A stretch of DNA of 5,005 bases from Lentisphaeria bacterium UBA1829 (lineage in GTDB: Bacteria > Verrucomicrobiota > Lentisphaeria > Victivallales > UBA1829): contig DDJH01000254.1 of the NCBI GenBank assembly GCA_002338895.1, positions 13,981 to 18,985 of the forward strand. The letters run 5' to 3'. A program made the position numbers and the translations under genes. The number at the start of each line of letters is the position of its first letter. The stretch's first letter is position 1. Below are positions 1 through 5,005 of this stretch, one piece after another. Under the pieces are notes generated by a model, which was given only the letters and a program-made list of their open reading frames with translations, was not told where the DNA came from and made no database searches.

Positions 1-91
1 GGCGCCGGCCCGCCGATTCATGATTCTTGACCGCAAAACGGGCAAGATCGGCCTCCTCGCCGGTGTTCTGCGCGGAAAGATCCCGAATCAT
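1..91 (-). CDS. Probable dGTP triphosphohydrolase (dGTPase), N-terminal fragment
   Basis: Only the first 30 codons are visible; the gene runs off the left edge of the window on the minus strand. The ATG at 91-89 is preceded by GGAG (102-99) with a 7-base spacer, and the gene starts 12 bases after the stop of the upstream condensing-enzyme gene, so the two probably form an operon. The visible peptide ends LARFAVKNHESAGRR. This resembles the N-terminal stretch of bacterial dGTPases (HD superfamily), where an L-A-x-(Y/F)-A segment is followed by S-x-G-R-R and then a tyrosine-proline-rich stretch. dGTPases hydrolyse dGTP to deoxyguanosine and triphosphate in the cytoplasm. The HD metal-binding motif would lie outside the window, so the assignment rests on this short N-terminal resemblance alone. 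That an open frame exists here with a good ribosome binding site is more certain than its identity. Confidence 0.6.
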   Translation of the reverse strand, partial: MIRDLSAQNTGEEADLARFAVKNHESAGRR

Positions 92-103
92 CGCCGCGCT
101 CCG

Positions 104-1420
104 TCAAAGCACTTCCGGAAGATGAAGGCGGACCTGTTCAAACATTTCCGCATCACTGATGGAGGTGGTCCGTCCGCGGGCGTACTCGGCGTCGATCCAG
201 TCACGGATCGCGACAATTCCGGGATTGTCTTTGCGGATCTCCGCTCCCCGGGGCGTATTCCCCTGGATCCAGTAGGCGATGCCCGCCAGACCGGAGGTGT
301 TGGAGACCGCAACCCGGCATGGACGATTCAGAAATTTCTCCGTATCGAAAATATTGTAAATTTCCTCATTTTTCGTCAATCCGTCCGCATGGATTCCGGC
401 GCGGGTCGTATTGAAATCCGCTCCCACAAACGGGTAGTTCGGCGGAATCGAATGATTCAGACGCGTCCGGAAGAAATCCGCCATTTCGGTGATGGCCGTT
501 GTGTCGATTCCATCGTTGATTCCCGTGAGTCCCATCCATTCGAAGATCAGTCCTTCGATCGGCGGATTCCCGGTCCGCTCGCCGAAGCCGAGGAACGTTC
601 CGTTGACCGCCGAACAGCCGTAGAGCCATGCGCAGACCCCGTTGGCCAGAACCTTGTGGAAGTCGTTGTGTCCGTGCCATTCAAGCTGTTCGGAGGTTGT
701 GTCGGTCTCCGTCAGGATCATGTCGAGCATGGCGGGAATGCCGCGGGGAACCGGCACGTTCGGGAACGGCAGACCGTATCCCATCGTGTCGCACAGACGG
801 ATCTTCACCGTCGTTCCGCTGCCTGCGCAGAGTTCATTGAGCTCATTGATCATCGGAATGACGAACCCTTCGAAGTCGGCTCGTGTCGCATCCTCCAGGT
901 GGCAGCGCGGACGGATCCCGTTTTCCAGCGCCGCTTCCACAATTTCCTTATACGAATCCAGCGCCTGTCTGCGGGTCTTGCGCAGTTTCAGAAAGATATG
1001 ATAATCGGAGCACGACGTCAGAATTCCGGTCTCCTCCAGTCCCATCTTCCGGACCAGTTCGAAGTCTTTTTTTGCCGCGCGGATCCATGCGGTGATCTGG
1101 GGGAATTCGTATCCGAGTTCCCGGCAGGCCTCCACCGCCTTGCGGTCCTGTTCGCTGTACAGGAAGAATTCGCTCTGACGGATCACTCCGCGTTTCCCGC
1201 CGATGCGGTGCATGAACCGGAAAAGTTCGACGATTTCGGAAACGGTGTACGGCGGTCGGGCCTGCTGACCGTCCCGGAAGGTCGTATCTGTGATCCAGAA
1301 CTCCTTCGGAAGGCGGGGTTCCACGGCTTTCCCATCCAGTTTGAACGCCGGAATCTTGTCATAGGAAAATACTTCCCGAAAAAGATTCGGCTCGGCAACG
1401 TTTTTCAACAGTCTTTTCAT
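104..1420 (-). CDS. HMGL-like acyltransferase: 2-isopropylmalate/homocitrate synthase family, possible Re-citrate synthase
   Basis: A 438-residue cytoplasmic enzyme of the DRE-TIM metallolyase superfamily, which condenses an acyl-CoA, usually acetyl-CoA, with a 2-oxoacid. Visible motifs: D45-T-T-F-R-D-G-Q at 45-52 (R49 and D50 catalytic/metal), R-C-H-L-E-D at 172-177, the metal-binding H-G-H-N-D at 249-253 (H249, H251), G-E-R-T-G-N at 280-285, and a post-barrel segment with A-G-I-H-A-D-G at 341-347. The protein ends soon after the linker region, with no room for the roughly 120-residue LeuA regulatory domain that gives leucine feedback inhibition. A longer frame opens at 1516, but ATG 1420 is preferred: GAAAGG (1435-1430) lies 9 bases upstream and the -10 promoter element lies inside the longer frame. 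The family covers isopropylmalate, homocitrate, citramalate and Re-citrate synthases, and motifs alone do not settle the substrate. The W-H-G-H-N-D-F-H-K and R-D-G-Q-Q-A-R-P-P-Y variants recall, from memory, proteins grouped with Re-citrate synthases of anaerobes. The family call is firm and the exact reaction is open. Confidence 0.9.
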   Translation of the reverse strand: MKRLLKNVAEPNLFREVFSYDKIPAFKLDGKAVEPRLPKEFWITDTTFRDGQQARPPYTVSEIVELFRFMHRIGGKRGVIRQSEFFLYSEQDRKAVEACRELGYEFPQITAWIRAAKKDFELVRKMGLEETGILTSCSDYHIFLKLRKTRRQALDSYKEIVEAALENGIRPRCHLEDATRADFEGFVIPMINELNELCAGSGTTVKIRLCDTMGYGLPFPNVPVPRGIPAMLDMILTETDTTSEQLEWHGHNDFHKVLANGVCAWLYGCSAVNGTFLGFGERTGNPPIEGLIFEWMGLTGINDGIDTTAITEMADFFRTRLNHSIPPNYPFVGADFNTTRAGIHADGLTKNEEIYNIFDTEKFLNRPCRVAVSNTSGLAGIAYWIQGNTPRGAEIRKDNPGIVAIRDWIDAEYARGRTTSISDAEMFEQVRLHLPEVL

Positions 1421-1474
1421 GATTGCTGGCCTTTCTTTCCCGTAATCTTGTTCTGCAGATCGGTTGATCCAGAC

Positions 1475-1503
1475 AATATACGCTGGATTTCCGTTTTTTA
1501 CAA
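1475..1503 (-). promoter_or_regulatory. Sigma-70-type promoter for the condensing-enzyme operon
   Basis: Read on the minus strand, TTGTAA (1503-1498) and TATATT (1480-1475) are separated by exactly 17 bases. This is a near-consensus housekeeping promoter. The predicted transcription start near 1468 gives a leader of about 48 bases before the ATG at 1420. The leader shows no obvious leucine-codon-rich peptide, T-box or riboswitch fold that would suggest attenuation. Confidence 0.65.
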
Positions 1504-1536
1504 GTCGTCTTTCCATTTCTTTTCGGGAAAATGCGA

Positions 1537-1564
1537 TTGCATTTTCTTTTTGCGGTGTTAGATT
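1537..1564 (+). promoter_or_regulatory. Promoter for the sirtuin gene, extended -10
   Basis: TTGCAT (1537-1542) is followed after 16 bases by TAGATT (1559-1564). The -10 is preceded by TGT, so it has the TGn extended -10 form. Transcription would start near 1570, leaving a very short leader that contains little more than the ribosome binding site. This promoter lies back to back with the minus-strand one; their -35 elements are 33 bases apart, so a single bound regulator could affect both. Confidence 0.5.
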
Positions 1565-1572
1565 GTAAGGAT

Positions 1573-1580
1573 GGAGGTGA
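1573..1580 (+). promoter_or_regulatory. Strong Shine-Dalgarno site that fixes the sirtuin start
   Basis: GGAGGTGA is a full-length anti-16S match, 7 bases before ATG 1588. It rules out the in-frame upstream ATG at 1531, which lies before the promoter. Confidence 0.85.
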
Positions 1581-1587
1581 TTGTCTT

Positions 1588-2385
1588 ATGAAAAATCTGT
1601 ATCAGATGATCCGCAGTTCCAGGTTCTGTGTCGTGTTCACCGGGGCGGGAATTTCCACGCTCTCCGGCATCCCCGATTTCCGCAGTCCAAACGGCGTTTA
1701 CAGCCGCCGCTTTCAGGGATATCCGGTCGAGGAGATTCTGTCCATCGATCTCTTTCTCCAACGCCCCGATCTCTATTACAGCTGGGCAAAGCCGTTCATC
1801 TATGAACTGGACCGCTATCAGCCCAATATCGTTCACCGCACCGTCGCCGGAATGGAGAGGGCCGGACTGGTCGGAATGACCTATACGCAGAATATCGATC
1901 TGCTCCACGAACGGGCCGGATCCAGAAAACTCGGCGAACTGCACGGAAGTCCGGCCATTCACGATTGTCTCCGGTGCGGAAAAACGTTCGAGTATCCGCA
2001 GATTGCCGCAATCGTCCAGCGGGGCGAGGTGCCGAAGTGTCCGCTCTGCGGCGGAATCGTCAAGCCCCGGATCGTCTTCTACGGCGAGGCGTTGGATGCC
2101 GATCTGCTCAGCCGCGCGGAACGGGATTTGCGCAGGGCGGATCTGCTGCTCGTGCTGGGAAGCAGTCTGACGGCCAATCCTGCCGCAATGCTGCCGGAAC
2201 TGACTCTCTCGGCCGGAGGAAAACTTGTGATTGTCAACCGCCAGCCGACTCCGCTGGATGCCGAGGCGTCGCTCCGCTTTGACGATCTGGAAACGGTCTT
2301 TTCCGGATTGCAGAAGGAACTGCTTCGCGACTTTCCCGACTGCATGACGGAACCGTCCGGAAATTCCGAAAGACAATCCGAATAA
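1588..2385 (+). CDS. NAD-dependent protein deacylase, sirtuin (SIR2/CobB family)
   Basis: A 265-residue cytoplasmic enzyme predicted to remove acetyl or related acyl groups from protein lysines, consuming NAD+ and giving nicotinamide and O-acyl-ADP-ribose. The family core is complete: G-A-G-I-S at 19-23 and G-I-P-D-F-R at 27-32 (NAD binding), T-Q-N-I-D at 100-104, catalytic H119 in H-G, a four-cysteine zinc site (C127, C130, C151, C154), G-S-S at 191-193 and V-N at 216-217. The P-N-G-V-Y after the first motif, and the lack of the A-x-x-Y-x-x-R pattern of Sirt5-like desuccinylases, place it nearer the Thermotoga Sir2 (class U) type than the E. coli CobB type. The stretch after G-S-S reads L-T-A-N-P-A, where relatives usually have hydrophobic L-V-V-x-P-A. 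The last 15 residues form a polar tail outside the fold. The gene is divergent from the condensing enzyme and has its own promoter. Target proteins cannot be inferred from this window. Confidence 0.95.
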   Translation: MKNLYQMIRSSRFCVVFTGAGISTLSGIPDFRSPNGVYSRRFQGYPVEEILSIDLFLQRPDLYYSWAKPFIYELDRYQPNIVHRTVAGMERAGLVGMTYTQNIDLLHERAGSRKLGELHGSPAIHDCLRCGKTFEYPQIAAIVQRGEVPKCPLCGGIVKPRIVFYGEALDADLLSRAERDLRRADLLLVLGSSLTANPAAMLPELTLSAGGKLVIVNRQPTPLDAEASLRFDDLETVFSGLQKELLRDFPDCMTEPSGNSERQSE

Positions 2386-2527
2386 CAGAAAGGCTGTCAC
2401 CCTCGGGCAAGCGCTCCAGTGTGGACAAATGACCGACAGAAGAGAGGTCTCCGAATCCACATAGAGAGAAGAATGCGGCTTCCGGATCGCTCTTTTTGTT
2501 CCTTGTATTCAATGGATAAAATCAGTT

Positions 2528-2552
2528 GGCGGACTGCACCTCGCAGTCCGCC
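2528..2552. repeat. Perfect 10-bp inverted repeat, possible terminator or RNA stem
   Basis: GGCGGACTGC (2528-2537) and GCAGTCCGCC (2543-2552) are exact reverse complements around a 5-base loop, ACCTC. The stem is strong and 7 of its 10 pairs are G-C. Neither strand has a T-tract directly after it, so it is not a textbook intrinsic terminator. It could still act as a 3' stabilising stem or a weak terminator for the sirtuin transcript, or belong to an intergenic repeat family. Confidence 0.7.
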
Positions 2553-2578
2553 CGGAGAATAGAGAAGAGAGAGTTTCT

Positions 2579-2626
2579 GCGGAAGAGGTTTCTCCATCGA
2601 CTCCTCCGCATGCCGCAATGCGGCAT
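2579..2626. repeat. Two adjacent inverted repeats
   Basis: GCGGAAGAG (2579-2587) pairs with CTCCTCCGC (2601-2609) with a single mismatch around a 13-base loop. The next base begins a second stem, ATGCCGC (2610-2616) with GCGGCAT (2620-2626), around a 3-base loop. Together with the stem at 2528-2552 they make three stems within 100 bases. No T-tract follows. Function unknown. Confidence 0.5.
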
Positions 2627-2661
2627 TGTCCATAAAACGGCGGAATGAAGGTTTTATTGCC

Positions 2662-2697
2662 CTTTTCAGAAAAAAAATCGTTTTTTTGTTTGAAAAG
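2662..2697. repeat. AT-rich hairpin overlapping the kinase promoter
   Basis: CTTTTC (2662-2667) pairs with GAAAAG (2692-2697), and seven A (2671-2677) pair with seven T (2681-2687) around the loop TCG. The bases between the two blocks can also pair apart from one bulged G. The right arm contains the -35 element TTGAAA, so the palindrome could be an operator or an UP-like A/T element. It could also work as a weak terminator of transcripts arriving from the sirtuin side. Confidence 0.5.
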
Positions 2698-2717
2698 ACG
2701 CGGAATTCCAATATATT
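2690..2717 (+). promoter_or_regulatory. Promoter for the galactokinase-like gene
   Basis: TTGAAA (2690-2695) and TATATT (2712-2717) are 16 bases apart, a good housekeeping-type match. The predicted start near 2724 gives a leader of about 43 bases containing a modest ribosome binding site, AGGAAA (2751-2756), 10 bases before the ATG. Confidence 0.55.
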
Positions 2718-2766
2718 TCCCCCAGACGAATCATAAAATTTATTCTCAACAGGAAACGGAACACGC

Positions 2767-3924
2767 ATGAAACAGGATGTCATTGACTCTTTCTCCGCGG
2801 CATACTCCCGCAAACCGAGTGCTTTTTCAAGAGCTCCCGGCAGACTCGAAATCCTCGGAAACCATACCGATTACAACGAAGGATATGTCCTGAGCTGCGC
2901 AACTGGGCAGGCGACGGAAATGGCGATCGCCGAAATCCCGGGACGGATCTGCAAACTGCGCAACCCGCCCCTCAACGGAGAGTTCACAATCAATCTGGAT
3001 GATATGGATACCCCCCGGCCGAAAGACTGGACCAATTATCTGAAAGGAGTTCTTGTGGAACTCCGCCGGAGAGGAATCCAGTACCCCGCGTTTGAACTGC
3101 TGTTCAAAAGCACGGTTCCGCTTTCCGCCGGAATGAGCAGTTCCGCCGCACTGGAAATGGCGTTCTGCATGGCGCTTGGAAAACTCGCCGGAATCGAACT
3201 GCCGCTGCCGGAATGGGCGCGGGTGGGGCAGTCTGTGGAAAATGTCTATCTCGGACTCAAATCCGGACTGCTCGACCAGTTCAGCTCCCTGTACGGGAAG
3301 AAGGATTCGTTCATCCTCTGCGATTTCCGCTCCGTCGAAGTGCTCAAGACTGTGGCAATGCCCGCCGGATGGAAAATCGTCGTGGCCAACACCATGGTCA
3401 AACACAATCTGGTGGAGTCCGATTACAATCTGCGCAGGGAGAGCTGCGAACGGGCAACCGCCGCCATCCGCGGAAAATTCCCGGAGGTGCGGACCCTGCG
3501 CGATGTCTCTTCCTCCATGCTCGAAGAGTGCAGAATGCTGCTCGATCACACCGATTATCTCCGCGCAAAACATGTGGTCGGTGAAGATGAGCGCGTGATG
3601 AAGGGCGTCAAACTGCTGGAGGAGGGGAAGGTCGAAGCGTTCGGCGCTCTCTGGTTCGAAAGCCATGAAAGCTCCCGCGACTGCTTCGAAAACAGCTGTC
3701 CGGAGCTGGATATCCTTGTGGAGCTGGCTCATACGATCCCCGGCTGCGTCGGAGCACGTCTGAGCGGCGGCGGGTTCGGCGGAATCAGCATCCATCTCGT
3801 TCGCGCGGACGAGGCGGAAAACTACTGCGGACGTCTCGCAGCGGCCTATAAACTCAAAACAGGGAAAACGATCGAAACGATCATCTGCTCGGTCGGAGAC
3901 GGCGCATCCGCCGAATCCCTTTGA
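2767..3924 (+). CDS. galK: Galactokinase-family GHMP sugar kinase
   Basis: A 385-residue cytoplasmic kinase, the usual galactokinase length, predicted to phosphorylate galactose at C1 with ATP as the first step of the Leloir pathway. Order of motifs: the sugar-binding signature G-R-L-E-I-L-G-N-H-T-D-Y-N at 25-37; the ATP loop P-L-S-A-G-M-S-S-S-A-A-L-E at 118-130; L-L-D-Q-F-S at 168-173 with catalytic base D170; S-D-Y-N-x-R-R-x-x-C at 218-227; H-V-V-G-E-D-E-R-V at 269-277; S-C-P-E-L-D at 310-315; and the C-terminal G-G-G-F-G-G at 334-339. These cover the full galactokinase pattern, not only the generic GHMP fold. One key difference is N32 where galactokinases normally have the Glu of G-E-H-T-D, a residue that contacts the sugar. 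The substrate may therefore be galactose or a related sugar. The gene has its own promoter and leads into a membrane glycosyltransferase gene. No galT, galE or transporter gene is visible nearby. Confidence 0.85.
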   Translation: MKQDVIDSFSAAYSRKPSAFSRAPGRLEILGNHTDYNEGYVLSCATGQATEMAIAEIPGRICKLRNPPLNGEFTINLDDMDTPRPKDWTNYLKGVLVELRRRGIQYPAFELLFKSTVPLSAGMSSSAALEMAFCMALGKLAGIELPLPEWARVGQSVENVYLGLKSGLLDQFSSLYGKKDSFILCDFRSVEVLKTVAMPAGWKIVVANTMVKHNLVESDYNLRRESCERATAAIRGKFPEVRTLRDVSSSMLEECRMLLDHTDYLRAKHVVGEDERVMKGVKLLEEGKVEAFGALWFESHESSRDCFENSCPELDILVELAHTIPGCVGARLSGGGFGGISIHLVRADEAENYCGRLAAAYKLKTGKTIETIICSVGDGASAESL

Positions 3925-3968
3925 TCTCCATGCCCCGGAAGATTCTTTCAGCGACTGCCGGTCTCTTC

Positions 3969-3972
3969 GGAG
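3969..3972 (+). promoter_or_regulatory. Ribosome binding site deciding the glycosyltransferase start
   Basis: GGAG lies 5 bases before ATG 3978. The alternative in-frame ATG at 3930, only 5 bases after the kinase stop, has no Shine-Dalgarno match and would add a 16-residue extension in front of the first membrane segment. Confidence 0.5.
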
Positions 3973-3977
3973 CCGGC

Positions 3978-5005
3978 ATGAGTCCCTTCCGGGTGTTTCT
4001 TTCTTTTTTTCTGCTCCTGCTGCTCTTCAACGCCGGATGGTGGTTCAATCCGCCGCACTGGGATGAGATCCTCGGGCTGCACAATCAGGCGGTTTTTCTG
4101 GCGAAACACCATTTCTCGTTTTCCGAACTCTGGCGGCCGGAACAGCACTCGTTCGAGGGGTCGGACGTGTATCGTTTCGGAATTCTTCCGCTGCTGTATG
4201 CCGTTCTTTATTCGTTCCTGCCGCCGGTCTGGGTGCATCTGACCGGACATCTGTTCAACATGGCCTGCATCGCGGGGGCGGGGACGCTGATGGTCGGAAT
4301 TCTGCGGAAAAACGGCGTGTCCGCCGGGACGGCTCTGCTGTGGGCGATCGCGGTGTTCTGCGAGCCGCTGATTGCGGGGCGGAGCGCCGCGCTCGGGCAG
4401 GAGTGCGCGCTGATTTTCTGTGTGATGCTGGCGCTGGAGGCGTTTCTGCGGAAACGATGGTATGCGGCATTCGGGATTCTGCTGCTGGGGGGATTGGTCA
4501 AGGGATCCGCGGCTGTGGCGTGTCTGGCGCTTCTGCTGGGACTCGTCCTGCGGATGGTGCTGCGGAAGGAGGAGCGGAAACGAGTGTGCGGACCGCTGAT
4601 TGCGGGAGGAATTTGTCTTCTGCTTCTTCTCGCACTGCTTCAGCACAATGTGGATTTTGCGGGCGGCGGACTGCATCTGGGCGGTCCGGTTCGCGACGGC
4701 GGGCGGAGCGGATGGATATTCCTGCTGAAAAAAGGTTTTTTTCACTACGAACTCTATTTCCCCGTGCTGTTTTCGGTGATTCTTGCGGGGGGAGGGGCGT
4801 TCGCGGTCCGGTGGATCCGGAAACGGAAAAAAATCCCGTCGGAGGATTTTCTGTTTCAATGCGCTCTTCTGCTGACGGTGCTTGGATTTGTCGGTGCATA
4901 TCTGATGGCGCGGATCGCGCTGCCCCGCTATATGGCGGCGGCATCGTTTCCCGCCTTTCTGCTTCTGGCGCTGAATCTGCCGCGATTCCGGAGGAGCACG
5001 GCGGT
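3978..5005 (+). CDS. Membrane glycosyltransferase, ArnT/PMT-like (GT-C fold), C-terminus cut off
   Basis: An open frame of 342 codons continues past the right edge. From ATG 3978 the protein has a hydrophobic first helix (about residues 4-22), then an extracytoplasmic loop with H-W-D-E at 27-30. An acidic D-E pair at this place is the catalytic hallmark of lipid-phosphate-sugar glycosyltransferases such as ArnT and protein mannosyltransferases. Further helices lie near 68-93, 94-109, 118-134, 141-157, 163-191, 206-222, 260-277, 294-311 and 319-333. G-G-L-V-K-G at 171-176 matches the G-L-x-x-L-T-K-G element of this family, and L-P-R-Y at 315-318 matches its P-R-Y motif. Such enzymes move a sugar from a polyprenyl-phosphate carrier onto lipid, glycan or protein outside the membrane; donor and acceptor cannot be told here. 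It lies 53 bases after the kinase with no promoter or terminator seen, so it is probably co-transcribed. Its codons favour GCG, CTG and GGG more than its neighbours do. The start at 3930 remains possible. Confidence 0.75.
   Translation, partial: MSPFRVFLSFFLLLLLFNAGWWFNPPHWDEILGLHNQAVFLAKHHFSFSELWRPEQHSFEGSDVYRFGILPLLYAVLYSFLPPVWVHLTGHLFNMACIAGAGTLMVGILRKNGVSAGTALLWAIAVFCEPLIAGRSAALGQECALIFCVMLALEAFLRKRWYAAFGILLLGGLVKGSAAVACLALLLGLVLRMVLRKEERKRVCGPLIAGGICLLLLLALLQHNVDFAGGGLHLGGPVRDGGRSGWIFLLKKGFFHYELYFPVLFSVILAGGGAFAVRWIRKRKKIPSEDFLFQCALLLTVLGFVGAYLMARIALPRYMAAASFPAFLLLALNLPRFRRSTA

Larger units (their letters stand above)
2386..2766. other. Long intergenic region with several hairpins, no credible gene
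   Basis: These 381 bases separate the sirtuin stop from the kinase start. Both strands hold only low-quality frames without a supported start or recognisable motif. The region contains a perfect inverted repeat (2528-2552), a purine-rich tract (about 2554-2573), two closely spaced hairpins (2579-2626), an AT-rich hairpin (2662-2697) and the promoter of the downstream kinase. The first 140 bases show no clear structure, and no classic hairpin-plus-U-tract terminator follows the sirtuin gene. The region could hold the sirtuin 3' end, a small RNA or a decayed repeat element; the sequence alone does not decide. Confidence 0.6.

Noticed and set aside
1421..1474. Leader attenuator or T-box before the condensing enzyme
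   Set aside because: The leader is only about 48 bases and shows no leucine codon run, no paired terminator/antiterminator and no T-box motif.
20..1561. A 513-codon plus-strand open frame opposite the condensing enzyme
   Set aside because: Its protein has no recognisable motif and is rich in Arg, His and Asp as expected for an antisense shadow, while the minus strand carries clear catalytic motifs, a Shine-Dalgarno site and a promoter.
1558..2460. A 300-codon minus-strand open frame opposite the sirtuin
   Set aside because: The opposite strand encodes every sirtuin motif. This frame has no motif and is an antisense shadow.
2478..2497. Possible sirtuin terminator ending in five T
   Set aside because: The only stem before the T run is GCG/CGC with an internal loop and partly wobble pairs, too weak to call.
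2397..2813. A 138-codon minus-strand frame crossing the intergenic region
   Set aside because: It starts inside the kinase gene, runs through that gene's promoter and AT hairpin, has no recognisable domain and looks like translated non-coding sequence.
2827..3795. A 322-codon minus-strand frame opposite the kinase
   Set aside because: Antisense shadow: the plus strand carries the complete galactokinase motif set.
3948..4859. A 303-codon minus-strand frame opposite the membrane glycosyltransferase
   Set aside because: Its protein is a Gln/Arg/Pro/His-rich low-complexity string typical of the reverse of a Leu/Ala-rich membrane protein; the plus strand shows membrane helices and family motifs in order.
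1..5005. CRISPR array, tRNA, rRNA, transposase or phage genes
   Set aside because: I saw no regularly spaced repeats, no cloverleaf or rRNA sequence, and no integrase, transposase or phage-like coding region.

Overview
The window is a compact, moderately GC-rich bacterial chromosomal segment holding five protein-coding regions, two cut by the window edges, and one 381-base intergenic region. Nothing indicates a phage, plasmid or insertion sequence. Shine-Dalgarno motifs and -35/-10 promoters are typically bacterial. The gene set (a LeuA/Re-citrate-synthase-type condensing enzyme, a sirtuin, an atypical galactokinase and a membrane sugar transferase) would fit an anaerobic, carbohydrate-using bacterium such as a Lentisphaerota/Verrucomicrobiota gut organism. 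That taxonomic guess is weak and rests on overall gene style, not on a marker gene.

Left part, minus strand (1-1420): a 438-residue acyl-CoA/2-oxoacid condensing enzyme of the HMGL-like superfamily. It is followed after 12 bases by the first 30 codons of a second gene whose N-terminus resembles dGTP triphosphohydrolase. The two look like one operon, read from a promoter at 1475-1503.

Middle (1421-2385): a 167-base divergent promoter region, then a plus-strand sirtuin of 265 residues. It has all canonical NAD-binding, catalytic and zinc-binding residues and a very strong ribosome binding site.

Intergenic region (2386-2766): no credible gene. It contains a perfect 10-bp inverted repeat, two further hairpins, and a long AT-rich hairpin that overlaps the -35 element of the next gene's promoter.

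Right part, plus strand (2767-5005): a galactokinase-family GHMP kinase whose usual G-E-H-T-D sugar-binding signature reads G-N-H-T-D, followed after 53 bases by a multi-pass membrane glycosyltransferase of the ArnT/PMT (GT-C fold) type that runs off the window. The two are probably co-transcribed; a shared role in sugar activation and cell-surface glycosylation is possible but inferred.

I found no convincing new multi-gene system. The points most worth a check are the true reaction of the condensing enzyme (Re-citrate synthase is a real candidate), the Glu-to-Asn change in the kinase, and the structured intergenic region.
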